Numbered from the stretch's first letter, positions 13,724 to 26,758 are shown. The stretch: DNA of 64,000 nt from Mytilus edulis (GCF_963676685.1 NC_092349.1:84208604-84272603); one strand, 5' to 3'. The notes: generated by a model not told the origin, from the sequence alone. Translations and numbers: made by a program.

Positions 13724-15609
13724 GACTGGATAGGCCTTATAATTTTTTCCCCTCCTAATTGAAGGACCGTTTACACTCAGGGCCGAGTCATCAGCAGGCA
13801 ATACAGATGTATTAAAACAACCTAGCATCATATTGCTAGTAGTGGGAGTAGCATTGTCCGGTAAATTTGTTCCCACTTTTTTTTATAAAATGTATGGTTC
13901 AAATCAAAATAGAATGCTTTTATCTCCTGAATACTTACATTGTACATAGAGATGATACTACTTTGACAAATCCTTGTCCATTAGAGTTGTCTGTCAAATC
14001 TTAATTTCACAAAGAATGAATTGCATAACAATGAACTGAGCTCAAAGCAAAGTACTTTAATAAAACACTTAGACAAAGAGCTAAATCCAGTGATATACTT
14101 TGTACTACAGGTCCTTCATGACCATCCATCTACCCAAACCATATCTCAATAACATTCCATACTACATGATTGGATTCAGAAGTCCTGAAAAAGACATGAC
14201 TTTTTTTATCTTGTTTTAAGTATATATGCACAGGTTAAACCTTTATTGTGGATATAATCATTCAGTATCTAGCAACTATCAATTTGCTTCATGCACATAT
14301 TGATATAGGTTGATTGCTCCTCTGTTGGAAATTAGAACACACCTCCATCTAATTTTAGTCAACTGACGAAGAAAAATTCAAAACTATATAAAATGTTATC
14401 TAAGACTTGTCAGTGTCTATTTCCTTTGCCACTGAATAAGATTCCATATTTACAACCAATGAAAATCAAATATCCCTCTAATAGACTTAGCATTGAAATC
14501 GTTTTCTAAAATGGTAGTTATGTGGAACCTAGAACTAAAAAAATTGAAACAATATATCTTAAATATTTCAAATGCATGTACATTTAATAATTCCTCCAAA
14601 ATTCACTTTATTTTTCCTTTTTTGGTTTTCTGTTGGAGACTGTATATTGACCTCTATGTAGCCTTTTCAACTTATAAAAGGGGGGATACATTTCCATAGA
14701 ATTAAACTTTTCTGAAAGAATTGATTCCATTTATTTTCAATAAACAATAAATATTGAAGTCTATAACAGGCATCTAGGAACAGGCTCAACATTATTTCTA
14801 AACATGTATTAATATATACCAAAATGTGGACAAACCTACATTAAATATTCTACTTCAACGACTTTAATTAGTGGAGTAGATCAAATCAAAAAGTCACAAT
14901 GGTTAAAAACTCCAATGGCAGTCTTTCCTGCTAAAATCTTGATGTGTAGAATGTGATATACCATTTTTGGGTCTATATACTGTCCTTTAAATTTAGGTCA
15001 TTTTGACACGGCAAAATATGAAAAAAAAATGTAAACTATGGTCTGGAAAGCACACAGTTTGTGATATTTTAAGGTATCGTTACTAAGAAAACCTGCAAAT
15101 CTCAGTGGCAGATCCAGAACTTTTCAAAAAGGTGTGGGGGCTCTGATGGACCAGAGGGTTGCCCACTCCCATCAAGCTTCAATGATTTCTTACATATATG
15201 TCATAAGCTAAATTTCCCCCACCCCCTTGGTCTGTCTATGCATCTGTTTATCGTTCTGCGAAATAGTACTAATACTTATTTTTCCCCTCCCTTACCTGGA
15301 CCTAGACAGTTGCTTACCTTTGTAAACATTTTATAATTATAGTCAGGTATATATTGATTGAGAGTAACTTACATAGTAGTTAATGGGACTCTTTTTCACA
15401 CGGTTCTGTGAAATATAATACGGCAAATATATACCCGTACATACTATCCGCATAACACAGAAATCTGATAGATTTTCACTCCTCTGGGAAAAATCAACCT
15501 GTGAAATGAAATACCATGCCTGGAAAAAAATTACCGAGACAAATTATCCTCAGGATAAAATATCACAGAGGACGAAATAAAACCGTTACATTACATAAGA
15601 AGCCGGTTT
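13724..15609. other. No recognised gene
   Basis: Intergenic DNA. Around 15108-15240 is a cagtggcagatccagaac..ggggg block resembling decayed repeats at 22898-23065 and 37680-37810. Confidence 0.35.
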
Positions 15610-15790
15610 GGTTACAAATAATTATGTCACGTGAAGGCGCACTGACGTCACAATTTGCATTAATTTTGCAATACACTACAGTTCACTCATACAGAACCCA
15701 TTATCATGCAAACATGCAACGTGAATGTGATTGGTTTATCAAATAATACAGAATTTATGCACGTACAGTTAATATAGAAGAAATTAGTTC
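15610..15790 (+). repeat. Direct repeat, first copy
   Basis: Shares atgtcacgtga..gcgcactgac, atgcaaacatgcaacgtgaatg and agaagaaattagttca with 16757-16927 in the same orientation. About 170 bp, clearly diverged. It is an old local duplication or two copies of one repeat. Confidence 0.6.
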
Positions 15791-15796
15791 ATCAAA

Positions 15797-15872
15797 TGTG
15801 AGTTCGTGATCTTGTGGCTAAGACCGATGGCTACAGTGCTGAAAGTCCTGAGTTAGATTCTCACTTGGGGTG
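15797..15872 (+). other. Possible tRNA-derived repeat (SINE head or pseudo-tRNA)
   Basis: Contains a promoter-like A-box region (tgtggctaagaccgatgg) and a degenerate B-box (gagttagattctc) at about tRNA spacing. The canonical ttcga of a B-box is altered and I cannot fold a full cloverleaf, so a functional tRNA is not supported. Confidence 0.25.
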
Positions 15873-16756
15873 CTAAAAATATCAGTACATCAGAAGGGTA
15901 ATTTTCACCCTTTCACACACATCTTTGTTAATGTTCCGGGATTGTTGAAAACTTGCATATTCATCAATATTTGATTTTTGTGGTTTTAACAATCCAGACA
16001 GACAAATAGCAATAAGGTGTTTAGGAAAACATGACCTAAAACCTCCTTCATATATGACAAAAATACATGGGAACTCATATTGAATGGTCAAATGTGTTCA
16101 ATATGAAAATTGAAATTAAGATGGTAAAATCAAATATTAGCCGTTACTGTAAATGGACTTAAAGTATGACTTTTCAGCAAATTTAAAGGGAAAATGACAC
16201 GGAAGGGGCCAAATAGTGTTCAAGGGGAGCAAATGCTATTTAAATTAGTATGCAGGTTTTAAATATAGAGGGAAGTTGAGTCATCTTTTTGGGTGAAGTT
16301 AAATACTGACTAGTGTGTGGTTCTCATTGGGTCTAAGCGTGACCAATATTGACAATTTTTCGCAAGCGTGAAACGTGAAAGTCAAATTATTGTGTCATGA
16401 AAAAGGGAAATGAGGTCTGTCGTGAAAACGGGAAATGGGGTTCTGCAGGACCCCGGAAATGACAAAAAAATGAAAATTGCTCATGTACATAGTGTAAGCG
16501 GGATATGGGAATCTGACAAAACAGTAAGTGGGATCTGGGATCAGAACACCCCCCCCCCCCAAATGAGACCCCCTTATGCAGATTTACCTTCTAATTCTAT
16601 ATAAAAAAAAAACACAACTAAGAACTACGTTTAATTCACTTTGACTACTGATATGCAAACCTAGAAATATTTCATAAAAATAGTGATTGAAAGATTCATA
16701 ACACTTTGAAAGGATAATTCAGACACGTGTTACGCGGGGAGCATGTTTTAAATTTG

Positions 16757-16927
16757 TTTACAAATAATAATGTCACGTGATCGCGCACTGACCTCAAGTT
16801 GCATCGCCCTTACAATTCACTAATACATGACCATTTTAATGCAAACATGCAACGTGAATGTGATTGGTTATCATATAATACAGAAATAATGCATGCACAG
16901 TTTAAGAAGAAATTAGTTCAATAAATC
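16757..16927 (+). repeat. Direct repeat, second copy
   Basis: Diverged partner of 15610-15790; see the shared blocks listed there. Upstream, at 16540-16560, is a run of C. Confidence 0.6.
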
Positions 16928-17239
16928 GATGCGATTTTCACTTTTGACACGAATAGGTCGGGATGACATTACTGTCATCGGAGATAATATTGAGATAAAT
17001 GGGATAAAACGGACCGTCAAAAAGGTCTAGAGGAGCACATCAGTAGAACCTTAACATTAATAAGTAATACTTACCAAAATTTCTCTAATTAAAGAACTAT
17101 ATAACTGAAATTTCACAAAGATAACGGTAAACATTTTGTTGATGGTGATGATGCTATTATCGATCCGTTGAATTCAGGGTCAACGGATTTTTTTGCGTTG
17201 CGTTTAAATCATTGAGGCCATCTATTTTTATTGCGGGTT

Positions 17240-17645
17240 CCACATATATAAATCGGAATTAAAGAAAAAATGGAATGTTGTTAGCAGAATCAAAACAGAA
17301 ATGATGAACATTGCAACATTTTCAGCAAAATATAAATAGGATGGAGGATCTGTGTATTCACATTATTTGTAAAACTCTCCTTATTCATGTGAAGCGTGTG
17401 CTTTACATCGAGGCTTGCTATGCTTATCATTGACGCCACAATACTTCAACCAATCAGACAATGTTTATTTTGGGCATTTGACTTTTTTTAACTCAGATTT
17501 TGGAATATTTTAATCGAAATTATAGAAAAATGGAATGTTGTTAGTACATATAAAATAGAAAATGATGAATACTTTTAGCTAAAGATAATTTGGATGGGGG
17601 TTCTGTGTATTCACATTATTTGCACAACTCTCCTTACTGATGCCA
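17240..17645 (+). repeat. Diverged tandem duplication, about 290-bp spacing
   Basis: The segment with aaaaatggaatgttgttag..ctgtgtattcacattatttg..aactctcctta occurs at about 17265-17385 and again at about 17525-17640. The differences are scattered, so this is an old duplication. Confidence 0.6.
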
Positions 17646-18093
17646 TATTTTGGAATTTCCGTGACCTAAATGGTTCGCGAAAATTAATATTTTTATATAT
17701 AGTATAGTAAACAATACAACGTTCAAAATTGAACGAGGTTATTTCCCTTTGAACATCGTATCGTTCCCAAAATTATACCGCCGCTTGAACACCTATTATG
17801 GTGTCACAAATGTCAAACATGGTGCAAAAGTAATAGATTGCACATTTTCAACTGCATGTACCATCTCCTTTCTTCACCATCAAGTTCATTCGGGGTTGTA
17901 AACTAAGGCCGTGTTCACCATGTTCACATTGACCTAAACTCGGTATTGTGTTAGTGTAAACCACACGTAAAATAAACACAAGTACGATCCCATTGATAAA
18001 ACTCAATGTTTACATGAAGTTTAAATCATGTTTTGTGTACGTCGATACTCGATGTAGGCCTTGTGTAGATTAAGTGTGCACCAAACTAGGCAC
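17646..18093. other. No recognised feature
   Basis: AT-rich intergenic DNA up to the foldback element at 18098. Confidence 0.35.
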
Positions 18094-18097
18094 TTAA

Positions 18098-18837
18098 GGT
18101 TTATGTACCCTTCTGTAGCCATTTTTTGTACGAATTTTTCAAACCTCAATTGTATCAAAACTAAAGATATAATAAATAATAGAAATGGGCCATTTAGTAC
18201 ATGTTCCAAGGGGAAACTTGATGCAAAGCATTATTTTTTACTGTTTCATTGCATTTGATAGAAAAAGAGGACTTTGTGGCAAATAAATCAAGATTTTTAT
18301 AGAAAATCTACAGCCTTTAATACAGAGATTTTTGTTATAAAATTTGAAACATAAATTACTCCCTTGATTTTCTATGATGTGCTAGTGTTTATTTTTTACA
18401 AAAAGTTCTAAGTAACCTGTAAATTCCAGAACACCTCGTGCTGAGTCACTAAAGTCGAGCGCACCCTAAAAGGTGTACTTGATTTTGGCCATATTTATAC
18501 TTGTCTTAACCAATAACTACATTTATAAACTTGTTTTAAGGAAATCAATGCTAGCACTGCATGCATTAATCCTATATCTATCAGTCATCAAATTGCTAAA
18601 TATGAGAGTACAAGGATAAAGGCTGTGGATTTTCTATAAAAATCTTGATTTATTTGCCACAAAGTCCTCTTTTTCTATTAAATGCAATGGAACAGTAAAA
18701 AATAATGCTTTGCATCAAGTTTCCCCTTGGAATATGTACAAAATGGCCTATCTCTATTATTCATAATATCTGTAGTTTTGATACAATTGAAGTTTGAAAA
18801 GTTCGTACAAAAATGGCTACAGAAGGGTACATAAACC
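18098..18837. mobile_element. TTAA foldback element, 740 bp, arms about 222 bp
   Basis: The left arm 18098-18320 (starting ggtttatgtacccttctgt) is the inverse of the right arm 18616-18837, with scattered mismatches and a unique centre of about 295 bp. TTAA lies directly outside both ends (18094-18097 and 18838-18841). TTAA targets are the hallmark of piggyBac-type transposition, but no transposase is present. The frames at 18021-18209 and 18061-18258 are translations of the arm. Confidence 0.8.
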
Positions 18838-18841
18838 TTAA

Positions 18842-19358
18842 ACAGTAGTTTCACCGTGTATATTTAAGTTCCAGTCTGCCTAAGAATCAGGCAGTGGTGA
18901 AAACATGACCAAAAAACCCCACCCAATTTGACATTGATTTTCAGTTCATAATATGTAGTTATGCACAAACATAACATTCATTTTCGTTTTCTGTTTTGGT
19001 AATAGAAGATACAATTTGGTTGAAATGCACTAGAAATTATCGAATAAGGGGAGATAACTCTGTAATTTGCTATCATTCTAATCAATTTTCTAACCGAGTT
19101 ATGATATTACCAGACACACACAAACGAAAGACTAATAATTTTTAACTCAGGATGATGGTTAGTATTAAATAACATGATTAGCTCAGTGGGTTTTTTCTGA
19201 TCATGTTTTGATTTTACCTAAATTGCCTGCTTCTTACAAAGACTAGCACTTAAGGAAGAAACGATGTTTGAATAAAATAGATATTTATAACAATTATTAA
19301 TAAAGTTCTTTACAGAAATATTTGTCTAAATTTGATATATATTTTTTATTTTAGAAAA
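18842..19358. other. No recognised feature
   Basis: AT-rich DNA running into the assembly gap. Confidence 0.35.
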
Positions 19359-19458
19359 NNNNNNNNNNNNNNNNNNNNNNNNNNNNNNNNNNNNNNNNNN
19401 NNNNNNNNNNNNNNNNNNNNNNNNNNNNNNNNNNNNNNNNNNNNNNNNNNNNNNNNNN
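19359..19458. other. Assembly gap, 100 N
   Basis: Exactly 100 N, the usual placeholder for a gap of unknown size. It cuts off the 3' end of the Penelope-like element that follows on the minus strand. Confidence 0.98.
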
Positions 19459-20745
19459 ATCTCAAATGCCGACTAAGAGGGATGTCTGGCTTTCATTGGT
19501 AGTCGCTACGATGACCGTTCATTCGTTTGTGAAACGGCTGTTCTGACTCGCCAACATACAGTTTACCACATTTACACTGTAGGAGATACACAACATTTGT
19601 AGTCTTGCAATTAACATTGCAAAACATGGTGTATTCTGTACCAGTGGAGTGACTGTTAAAAGTCTGGGTAACCAGTATTTGTTTGCAAGTCAGACATCGT
19701 TTGTTTCCACAACCCTTACAAGAGCCCACTGACGAAGAGCCTACTTGAGAGCTCTCACCAGCAAGTCTTTAAGGCTTTTGGGCCTACGGAAAGCCAGTAC
19801 AGGTGGCTCGGGAAAGATCTTGGATAGTTAAGGATGTTTTTTGATATCTCTACAACTTTCGCGGATAAGGTGAGATAAGTTGTCAAATTTTGGATGATAA
19901 GTCAACACAAAAGGCACCCTCCTGTTGACCTTTTTGACTTTATATTGTAAAAGTTCATCTCGGCTGATGTTGTTAGCACGAGACAAACCTTTATCAAGGT
20001 CTTTTCTTTTGTAGCCCCGATGTTTTAGGTGACCGCGAAGTTCTTGTAGTCGTTTTTGGCAACATCGCTGGTGGAGAAAATCCTTTTTATTCGTATGGCC
20101 TGGCTGTAGGGAATGCTCTTGGTGCAATGTTTAGGGTGACAACTCAGAGGAGACAGATATTGATGTTTGTCTGTGGGCTTGCAATACAGATCTGTAAATA
20201 TGTATCCATCCCTCACACTTGCATTGTAGTGTCAAGAAATGTGATCTTAGAGTCAGAGATTTCATATGTGAATTTTATTGAGGGATGGGCATCCTTGGCA
20301 TGTTGAATAAACACATTTAGTTCTTGTTCAGTATTATCCCACTTCATGTCAATATCTTCAATAAACCGGAACCAAAAGAGAGTTTAATAAAGAGAAGAAT
20401 TAAGAATTCTCTGTTCTAATTTCCCCATAAAAATATTGGCATAAGACGGGGCATCTTTGTTCCCATTGCTGTTCCATTAACTTGGAGAAAGTGTTCACCA
20501 TTGAATGTGAAGTTATTGCATTGTAATACCAAAGTTAGAAGCTGGATGAGACATTCAGTTGGTGGATGTTAGGTGTTACGAGAGTTCCAGACTTCCCTAC
20601 ATGCTTCAATACCATCGTCATGGGGGATGTTAGTATAGAGGGAGGTAACATCAAGCGAGACAAGGATCGTTTCAAGTGGGAGAGGGTTCACAGATTTCAT
20701 TTTTTTAAGATAATGTGTTGTGTCTTGTATATATGATGGTAAATT
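19459..20745 (-). pseudogene. Penelope-like retroelement, truncated reverse transcriptase plus GIY-YIG endonuclease
   Basis: Read on the minus strand, the order is RT fingers/palm (about 20745-20569, with a [12 protein letters not shown] motif), a broken palm with YxNIF-type remnants near 20423-20446 and a catalytic-loop remnant FIEDID near 20350-20373, then the thumb (20216-20025, with KPTD.HQYLS and SIPYSQ), a linker (20127-19828), a Cys motif CxxCxxxxRCxxC and a GIY-YIG nuclease (19729-19493, VVYLL..KLYVGE). This order is characteristic of Penelope-like elements. The RT is 5'-truncated, at least one frameshift separates the NGTAMGT and YxNIF blocks, and the catalytic YxDD position reads FIED, so it is dead. 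A stop follows RSDYQ although homologous-looking sequence continues into the gap. The upstream part of the long minus frame at 20569-20994 is not part of this element. Confidence 0.85.
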
Positions 20746-21175
20746 TTCTACATATATATAAAGAGAGAAACAGTTAAGTACCACATCAACAAACAACAAC
20801 CACTGAACATCTGGTTCCTGACTTAAGGTAGTACCTAACACCTTGACTAATATTAATTTGGTTCGTTTAATTTTCATAAAATTTGACAAAATAATTACTT
20901 TGACCCTTCGACAAAAGTACAAAAATTTAATAAAACTTGAACCAATCACTTTCTCAGAAAAACTTGGTTGGATATATAGCAGTTTGAAAAACACTCAGTT
21001 TGATCATCGAGAAGCTTTATATATTCCTTCAACTGTACAACGTAATTAAAACGTTTAGCTGATTTTATAGAGTATATCTCCCTGTAGTGTTAGGTACCAT
21101 CTTAAGACAGGTGAAACACAAATGCAGCTAGTTTAAACGATTGAAAAGGTACCAACCTTCACCCTTATCCGAATC
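20746..21175 (-). repeat. R7 repeat copy interrupted by a MITE
   Basis: 20746-20826 (aaccactgaacatctggttcctgacttaa) and 21102-21175 (aagacaggtgaaac.. through ggtaccaaccttcac) read as one R7-type repeat on the minus strand, split by the MITE at 20827-21101. The block with gttcagtggttgt also occurs at 45420. The long minus reading frame 20569-20994 fuses this repeat, MITE DNA and RT remnant, and is therefore chimeric. Confidence 0.6.
20827..21101. mobile_element. piggyBac-like MITE, 275 bp, TSD TTAA
   Basis: Ends are ggtagtacctaacacc and its near-inverse ggtaccatc, with TTAA directly outside on both sides (20823-20826 and 21102-21105). It is homologous throughout to 61382-61654. No protein is encoded. 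The plus frame 20843-21049 is a translation of the interior. Confidence 0.85.
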
Positions 21176-21243
21176 AATAGTGTAACGTCACAACACAGAA
21201 AGACACACTATAAGATATCAGTTGAAATGATCTAGCTATAAAA

Positions 21244-21420
21244 CCAGATTTAATCCACAATTTTCTACATAAGAAAATGCCTGTACAAAGTCAGGAGTAT
21301 GACAGTTGTAATCCATTCGTTGGTGTCTTTTGAAATTTTCATTTGGCCTTTTCACTAGGGACTTTCCGTTTTGAATTTTCCTCGGAGTGCATTTTTTTTT
21401 TGTGATTTTACTTTAGCTCA
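21244..21420 (-). repeat. R2 repeat copy, inverse orientation
   Basis: Inverse of 766-940, sharing ttgaattttcctcgga, tttctacataag and atccattcgttggtg. No gene is present. Confidence 0.65.
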
Positions 21421-21424
21421 ATCA

Positions 21425-22483
21425 AAAGAAATATTAACAATGGACAATAAGATGTTAAAAACATACTAGAGTTTTAGTAGTTTTTATAATTGAACAAAAG
21501 TGTATTAAATGTATGTATCTCAGGTGGTTAGACAAGAGATAACAATAGAAGAAGCGGTTGATTGCTTTTTCTATCATCGCTGTTTATACAAACTGTCCTT
21601 ATTAGATGGTCAGTGGTCAAAAGTATCCCACTGACACTGTGTTTACCTGTGTGGTCATCATTAAATTTTAGTATTACCCGTTTTCTATAAATATTCAGTA
21701 AGGTGGCTTCAAGATCCAATATAGAATATGAGTGTTGATTCTGATAACTACTGATACACAATAAGTTGGGTATGTATAAGTTTTTTACAATAACACGGTC
21801 AAATTTAAATTTAATAGATTTATTTCAATGCATTTACGGAAAAACACATGATCCCAAACAGTGTACATAATATAAACGCTTTGTTTTTTGTTTTTATAAT
21901 CTTTTGATATAATAAAATTAAGAATTACCATAGAGAAAAAATTCTTCTATTTAGTATGACAATTTGTTTACCAACATTGAACTTAGAAAATACTGAAGAA
22001 TTGTTATGTAGTGCGTGAAAGCCAATACCGACACATATCGACGAAGCAGATGGAATTGCACCTCTTTAGGACAAGAATATCTTGTGATTTTCAAACAATT
22101 TCTTTTTCTTTCGGAATTCAAAACTTTTCTTCTCTGTCAATATACAATCTTAAAAAAAATCTTTTTCTAGAATGTTATTTACTTACTATTTCTTGTGAAA
22201 ATTGAAATTATATACAAATAACCCCAAGACTTTTAATGTAAGATAAACGATGACAATATAGTTGTATCCAAAAAAAAATAATATGTTCAGAATAAGCGTA
22301 TTTCTTAAGGCCAAATAATCCTTTTGTTCAGATTTGCTAATAATTGGTGTTCCCACGATTACATTTAAATTGGTGTTAAAGAGGTATGGTATACATGTAG
22401 TTAATCAACTAGAATATTTAAACTTTATAAAGGTTAACGTCAAATACGGGCGTTTTTATTTGTTAAAAATATCAAATAAACTC
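21425..22483. other. No recognised feature
   Basis: AT-rich DNA with short frames lacking domain character. Confidence 0.35.
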
Positions 22484-22690
22484 ATCATAGATACCAGGAT
22501 TAAAATTTTATATTTACGCCAGACGCACGTTTCGTCTACAAAAGACTCTTCAGTGACGTTCGAATCAAATAATATTTAAAAGGTCAAATAGAGTACGAAG
22601 TTGAAGAGCATTGACGACCAAAAATTCCTAAAAGTTTTGCCAAATACAGCTAAGGTAATCTATTCCTGAGGTAGAAAACATTAGTTTTTC
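22484..22690 (-). repeat. R1 repeat copy, inverse orientation, near full length
   Basis: Collinear inverse of 49612-49830, with gataccaggat, the core gccagacgcacgtttcgtc, gagtacgaagttgaagagcat and taatctattcctgaggtag in that order. Confidence 0.7.
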
Positions 22691-23069
22691 AAAAATTCAA
22701 AGTTTTGTTAACATTTAATTTATAATTATGAACATGTCAATGATAAAAATGGCTCTAAAAATGTCTGATAGGGAACTAAGTCTTATTATGATGAGAGCTC
22801 CTTGGGGACTTTTTGTTGTTGATATAAGACCTTAGACTGTCAGAGAATTGTTATGCATAACATACAAACTAATAGTTCTTCACTGAAAAAGCCATTTTCA
22901 GTGGCGCGTCAAGATAATGTCATAAGAGGGGGCCCCACTGATTACCCTAGAGGGAGCCCGCTGAAGTCATGTTTCAGTGATAACCTACATGTACATGTAT
23001 ATAATCAACCATTTTTTCTCACAAAAGGGAGGCCTGGGTGCCCTGCCCCCTTAATCCGCCTCTGAAGAA

Positions 23070-24925
23070 CAAACAAAGAAGTATAATGTAAGCGTAGTAG
23101 ATTATTCTGTGCTAATAAAGTAAAACTTTATAATTTAAACTACATTGTATTTATTTATTCATTTAAATATTTATAATTGGAATAATTTTTATCTTAGTAC
23201 AGTTTAGAGCTTTTAACGTGATATATTCAAAAGAATAAGTTGTCAGTTTTCTCTGTTCCAAACCAACATAAAACACAAGCACCAGCGAAATTTTGAATGT
23301 TAACGTGATACAGCCAACAATGCAAAAACAGTTAAAAGCATAATATATATTCAATAGAATGGGTTTAATAAGTTTTGTATGTTTTAAATCGTTTGACCTC
23401 ATACATCACCAATGAACATTTACTTGTCGAACGGCGCATAGTACTGCGCATCTAAGTGCAAAAAAAAAAAAATGGCAATGTTATTGATGTGTTATATCCA
23501 AAATACTTTAATTTGGTATACACAAAAGACTCTCTGTTTGTAGAGATCTTTTCTGATAATTTATGCTGCATTATGTCGCTACCTTTCAATTGTATTTTAG
23601 ACTCTAGATTATTGACGAAGCTCGTTAATTGTACGTGAATAGTGTGATATTTTCCATATTATTTTACAAAATAATGCTAAAGACAAATTAATGTTAACGT
23701 AGGAAAATGATGCCAAAGGTATAATTAAAAATCAGATAAAAGTCAAAGAAACGCATTGAACAGAATGTTCCACACTAGAACATGAAGAAAGAAATTTAAA
23801 ACTAAAAGCCTAACTCATATTTTAAAGATTTAGCAGTATCATAAATCAATGAAATGAACACAAGTGCCTTAGTACGTAATAAAACAGTACGGTTTCAACT
23901 AAATTTTTTTTTGAATTAGTCCAATTTCAGTTCATTCTGCTTGTTTGAAACCATGTATTATTGTTGGGTTGGTGTAACATTGACATACGAGAATGATTTT
24001 GAACATAATTTATAACTTACGTGTACATCAAACGTATTTGTCCACTTAAGTCTAACATTTGAATTGGTACCTTGTAAATATACAACATGGGCAACATTAT
24101 AGTTGCATTCGACGAAAGAAAATTTAATTGTACGTTATTGATAATTGAAAACATAGGTATCGAAGATACGCAAAAGTGTATCATCAAATTTAAATAAAAT
24201 TAATAATTAAGTTTGAGTTATCTCCCTTTTATTAGAAAAAAAACCTATTGAACTACAAGGAACTACATGTACGGAAGCGTATTAGCGCAACAAAACTTTT
24301 CTTTAATGTTTCGTCCTAGTATGTTTGCGTTATAACGCAAATGTTTTGAGAAACAACGCCTCTGGATTTCAATTACTCATTCAGTTTTGTATATCTGTCC
24401 GTCGGTCATTAATTTCGGTTGTGATTTACTAGTAAATAAGAAAATAACATACATACTAGAACAGTGCATGGTATATTTTATGAATTTTTAATCACACTAG
24501 AACACACCCGCGAAATCGCGGGCATACAGCCTGTGAACAGTTGTAGGATGATTATTTGTAAAAGATATTATGTATGGAGAATTTCTTAAAAGGGATCAAA
24601 AGCCCTCTCCCTTTTTCCAAAGTCCGATATTGTTTCCTTTCTGTTAAATTCAATTATTTTCGTGTTTCTGGCATCAGACTACAATTATTCTTCTCCTTTG
24701 CTACAATGATCTTGGTAAAATTCAAATTAAATTAAAAATTTGCACCGCTTCAAACATGAAATAAATGTAACTGCTTATATATAGACCATTATAAAATATG
24801 CTTCTAGGACAATCCATCAGTGTCTTTTCTATTGAGAGCCTTATTAACATGCCAATGGTAGGATATGAATCTTGTATAAATGACTAAGACCGACTAAGGC
24901 TAATTTGAGGGGTGATTGGATGGGT
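23070..24925. other. No recognised gene
   Basis: AT-rich intergenic DNA. Short frames at 23163-23402 and 23456-23638 show no domain or codon signal. Confidence 0.35.
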
Positions 24926-24929
24926 CCTG

Positions 24930-25085
24930 ATCCCGAAATCCCGGGCTTAAAATCATTAAATCCCGAGATGCAGAATTTAAAGAAATTCATATCCCTAAAT
25001 CCCGAAATCGAAAAATATATTCCCGGATCCCGTAAGGATCAATCCCCAAATCCCGAGCATAAATTCACCCGATCCCGACGTCCAG
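24930..25085 (+). repeat. Irregular short repeat of the motif aatcccga
   Basis: The octamer aatcccga and close variants recur at irregular spacing, at about 24935, 24959, 24997, 25024 and 25048. The reading frame 24905-25108 is a translation of this simple repeat. Confidence 0.6.
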
Positions 25086-25169
25086 AAAAAGGTCATGCCT
25101 CCCTCTAATCTCTACCCTACTTTCATTTTTGCCAAATCATTACTTTCACTTTCAACAATAAATATTTAT

Positions 25170-25395
25170 GCCCCATTTATGGGCATTATGTTTTCTAGTC
25201 AGTGCGTCCGTGCGTTCGTTCGTTCGTTCGCCCGTTCGCCCGTTCGCCTGTCCCGCTTAGGTTAAAGTTTTTGGTCGAGGTAGTTTTTGATGAAGTTGAA
25301 GTCCAATCAACTCGAAACTTAGTAAATATAGTGCCGATGTGACATCCGTGTACTATGGACACATTCTTGTGTCCACATGTTTTACTCAAGTTATT
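25170..25395 (+). repeat. R3 repeat copy with cgttcg expansion and internal deletion
   Basis: Has gggcattatgttttctagtc, then a run of cgttcg units, gttaaagtttttggtcgaggtag and a tail with acacattcttgtgtccacatg. The joint cttagtaaatatagtgccgatgtg is missing from the other R3 copies but shared with 54994-55063, which helps mark the start of the segmental duplication. Confidence 0.65.
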
Positions 25396-26758
25396 TTAAT
25401 ATATATGCAACTGGAATGACCCCTTAAATAGTAAACATTTCAAAGAAAATAGTAGACAAAATTCAGAGAGTCTCTATATATTAAAGTAGTATAATCGTAG
25501 TTTACATGTAGATAAACGCGAAAAATAATTGTCCTCTCTAAGGAGGTATATAGTTGTGGTTCTTCTAAACACCATAATATGGAGAACGTTCTGATTGGCT
25601 TATTTTTTTTCTTCATTTTTTGGTTATGTATCATACGATTGGTTATATTTGTGCATGTCTCAAATCGAAAGTCTTATCTATGTCTAAAAGTCAGTCTGAT
25701 GACGGAATCAATATCCGGACTCCGTTTGGTGTCAGACTACCAATTAAAAATCCCTATCTGTTCAACCAAATTCGGCAATTTTCACAGCTTTCTAAATATT
25801 TTACCTTAAGTTTAACTTCATAGAAACCAGGTATATCCTGAATTGTACATGTATCAGCTTTCTACATGCCATTTTTCACCATACCTTTAAAGCCTTCTAA
25901 CAAAATAACTGACCTTCGAAGAGAGGTACTCCAAAAATAACCCCTGATTTTCTTGAAATCTTAAATTAGTTTACTATGGAGCGCATTAATCCTCAATTTT
26001 TAATGCAAACTCATAGACAAGTAAATTTTGGCTCAAAAAGGTCAAGATATATTTCTCTTTCACTAAAAGTTTCATTTCTGAAAATTTGTTGGTTAGTTTA
26101 AGTAAACAAGGACATCAAAAGCACTATTTTGTGTCAGAGTAGGGCTACTTTTACATACGTTTTTAACTGGAGGGAGTAATTGGTGGTCTGACACCTTATT
26201 TGCCGTTTTTCTCCAAAACAACCCAATCTGAATAATCATAAGAATGGGTGACAAATGGGACTATGCATGTTACCTATAGAACACAGAGGCATGATGATTA
26301 ATTTATCGTGGAAGGAAGAGAAGCGACACACAAAATGATGTCTTCTCGTTTAATAGTATAGATTTCGCTTCGAAGCTGGTGTAGCCACAGTGTTAATTTC
26401 TAGTTCAACTAAATAATATCTACTCCTTAATGGTCCTATATGTCCTACTTTTTCTATGTGTGTAAACACGTATATAAGTACCCGTATGTAAATTGTAAAT
26501 TTTGTCGGCGTGTTGTATTTTCTAATCAATATTAAAAGAAGATGTGGTATGATTGCCAATGAGTCAACTCTCGACAATAAACAAACTGACACAAAAATTA
26601 ACAACTATAGATCACCGTACGGCCTTCAACATTGATCAAAGGCATTCAAGAGTTCTTCCAAAATGGTTGGACAACAGAATACAAGTTGGGTTTATATTTG
26701 TTCTTCAACTATGCGATGTTTATGTACCTAAACTGGTGTATTTTTTGTTTGTTATTGC

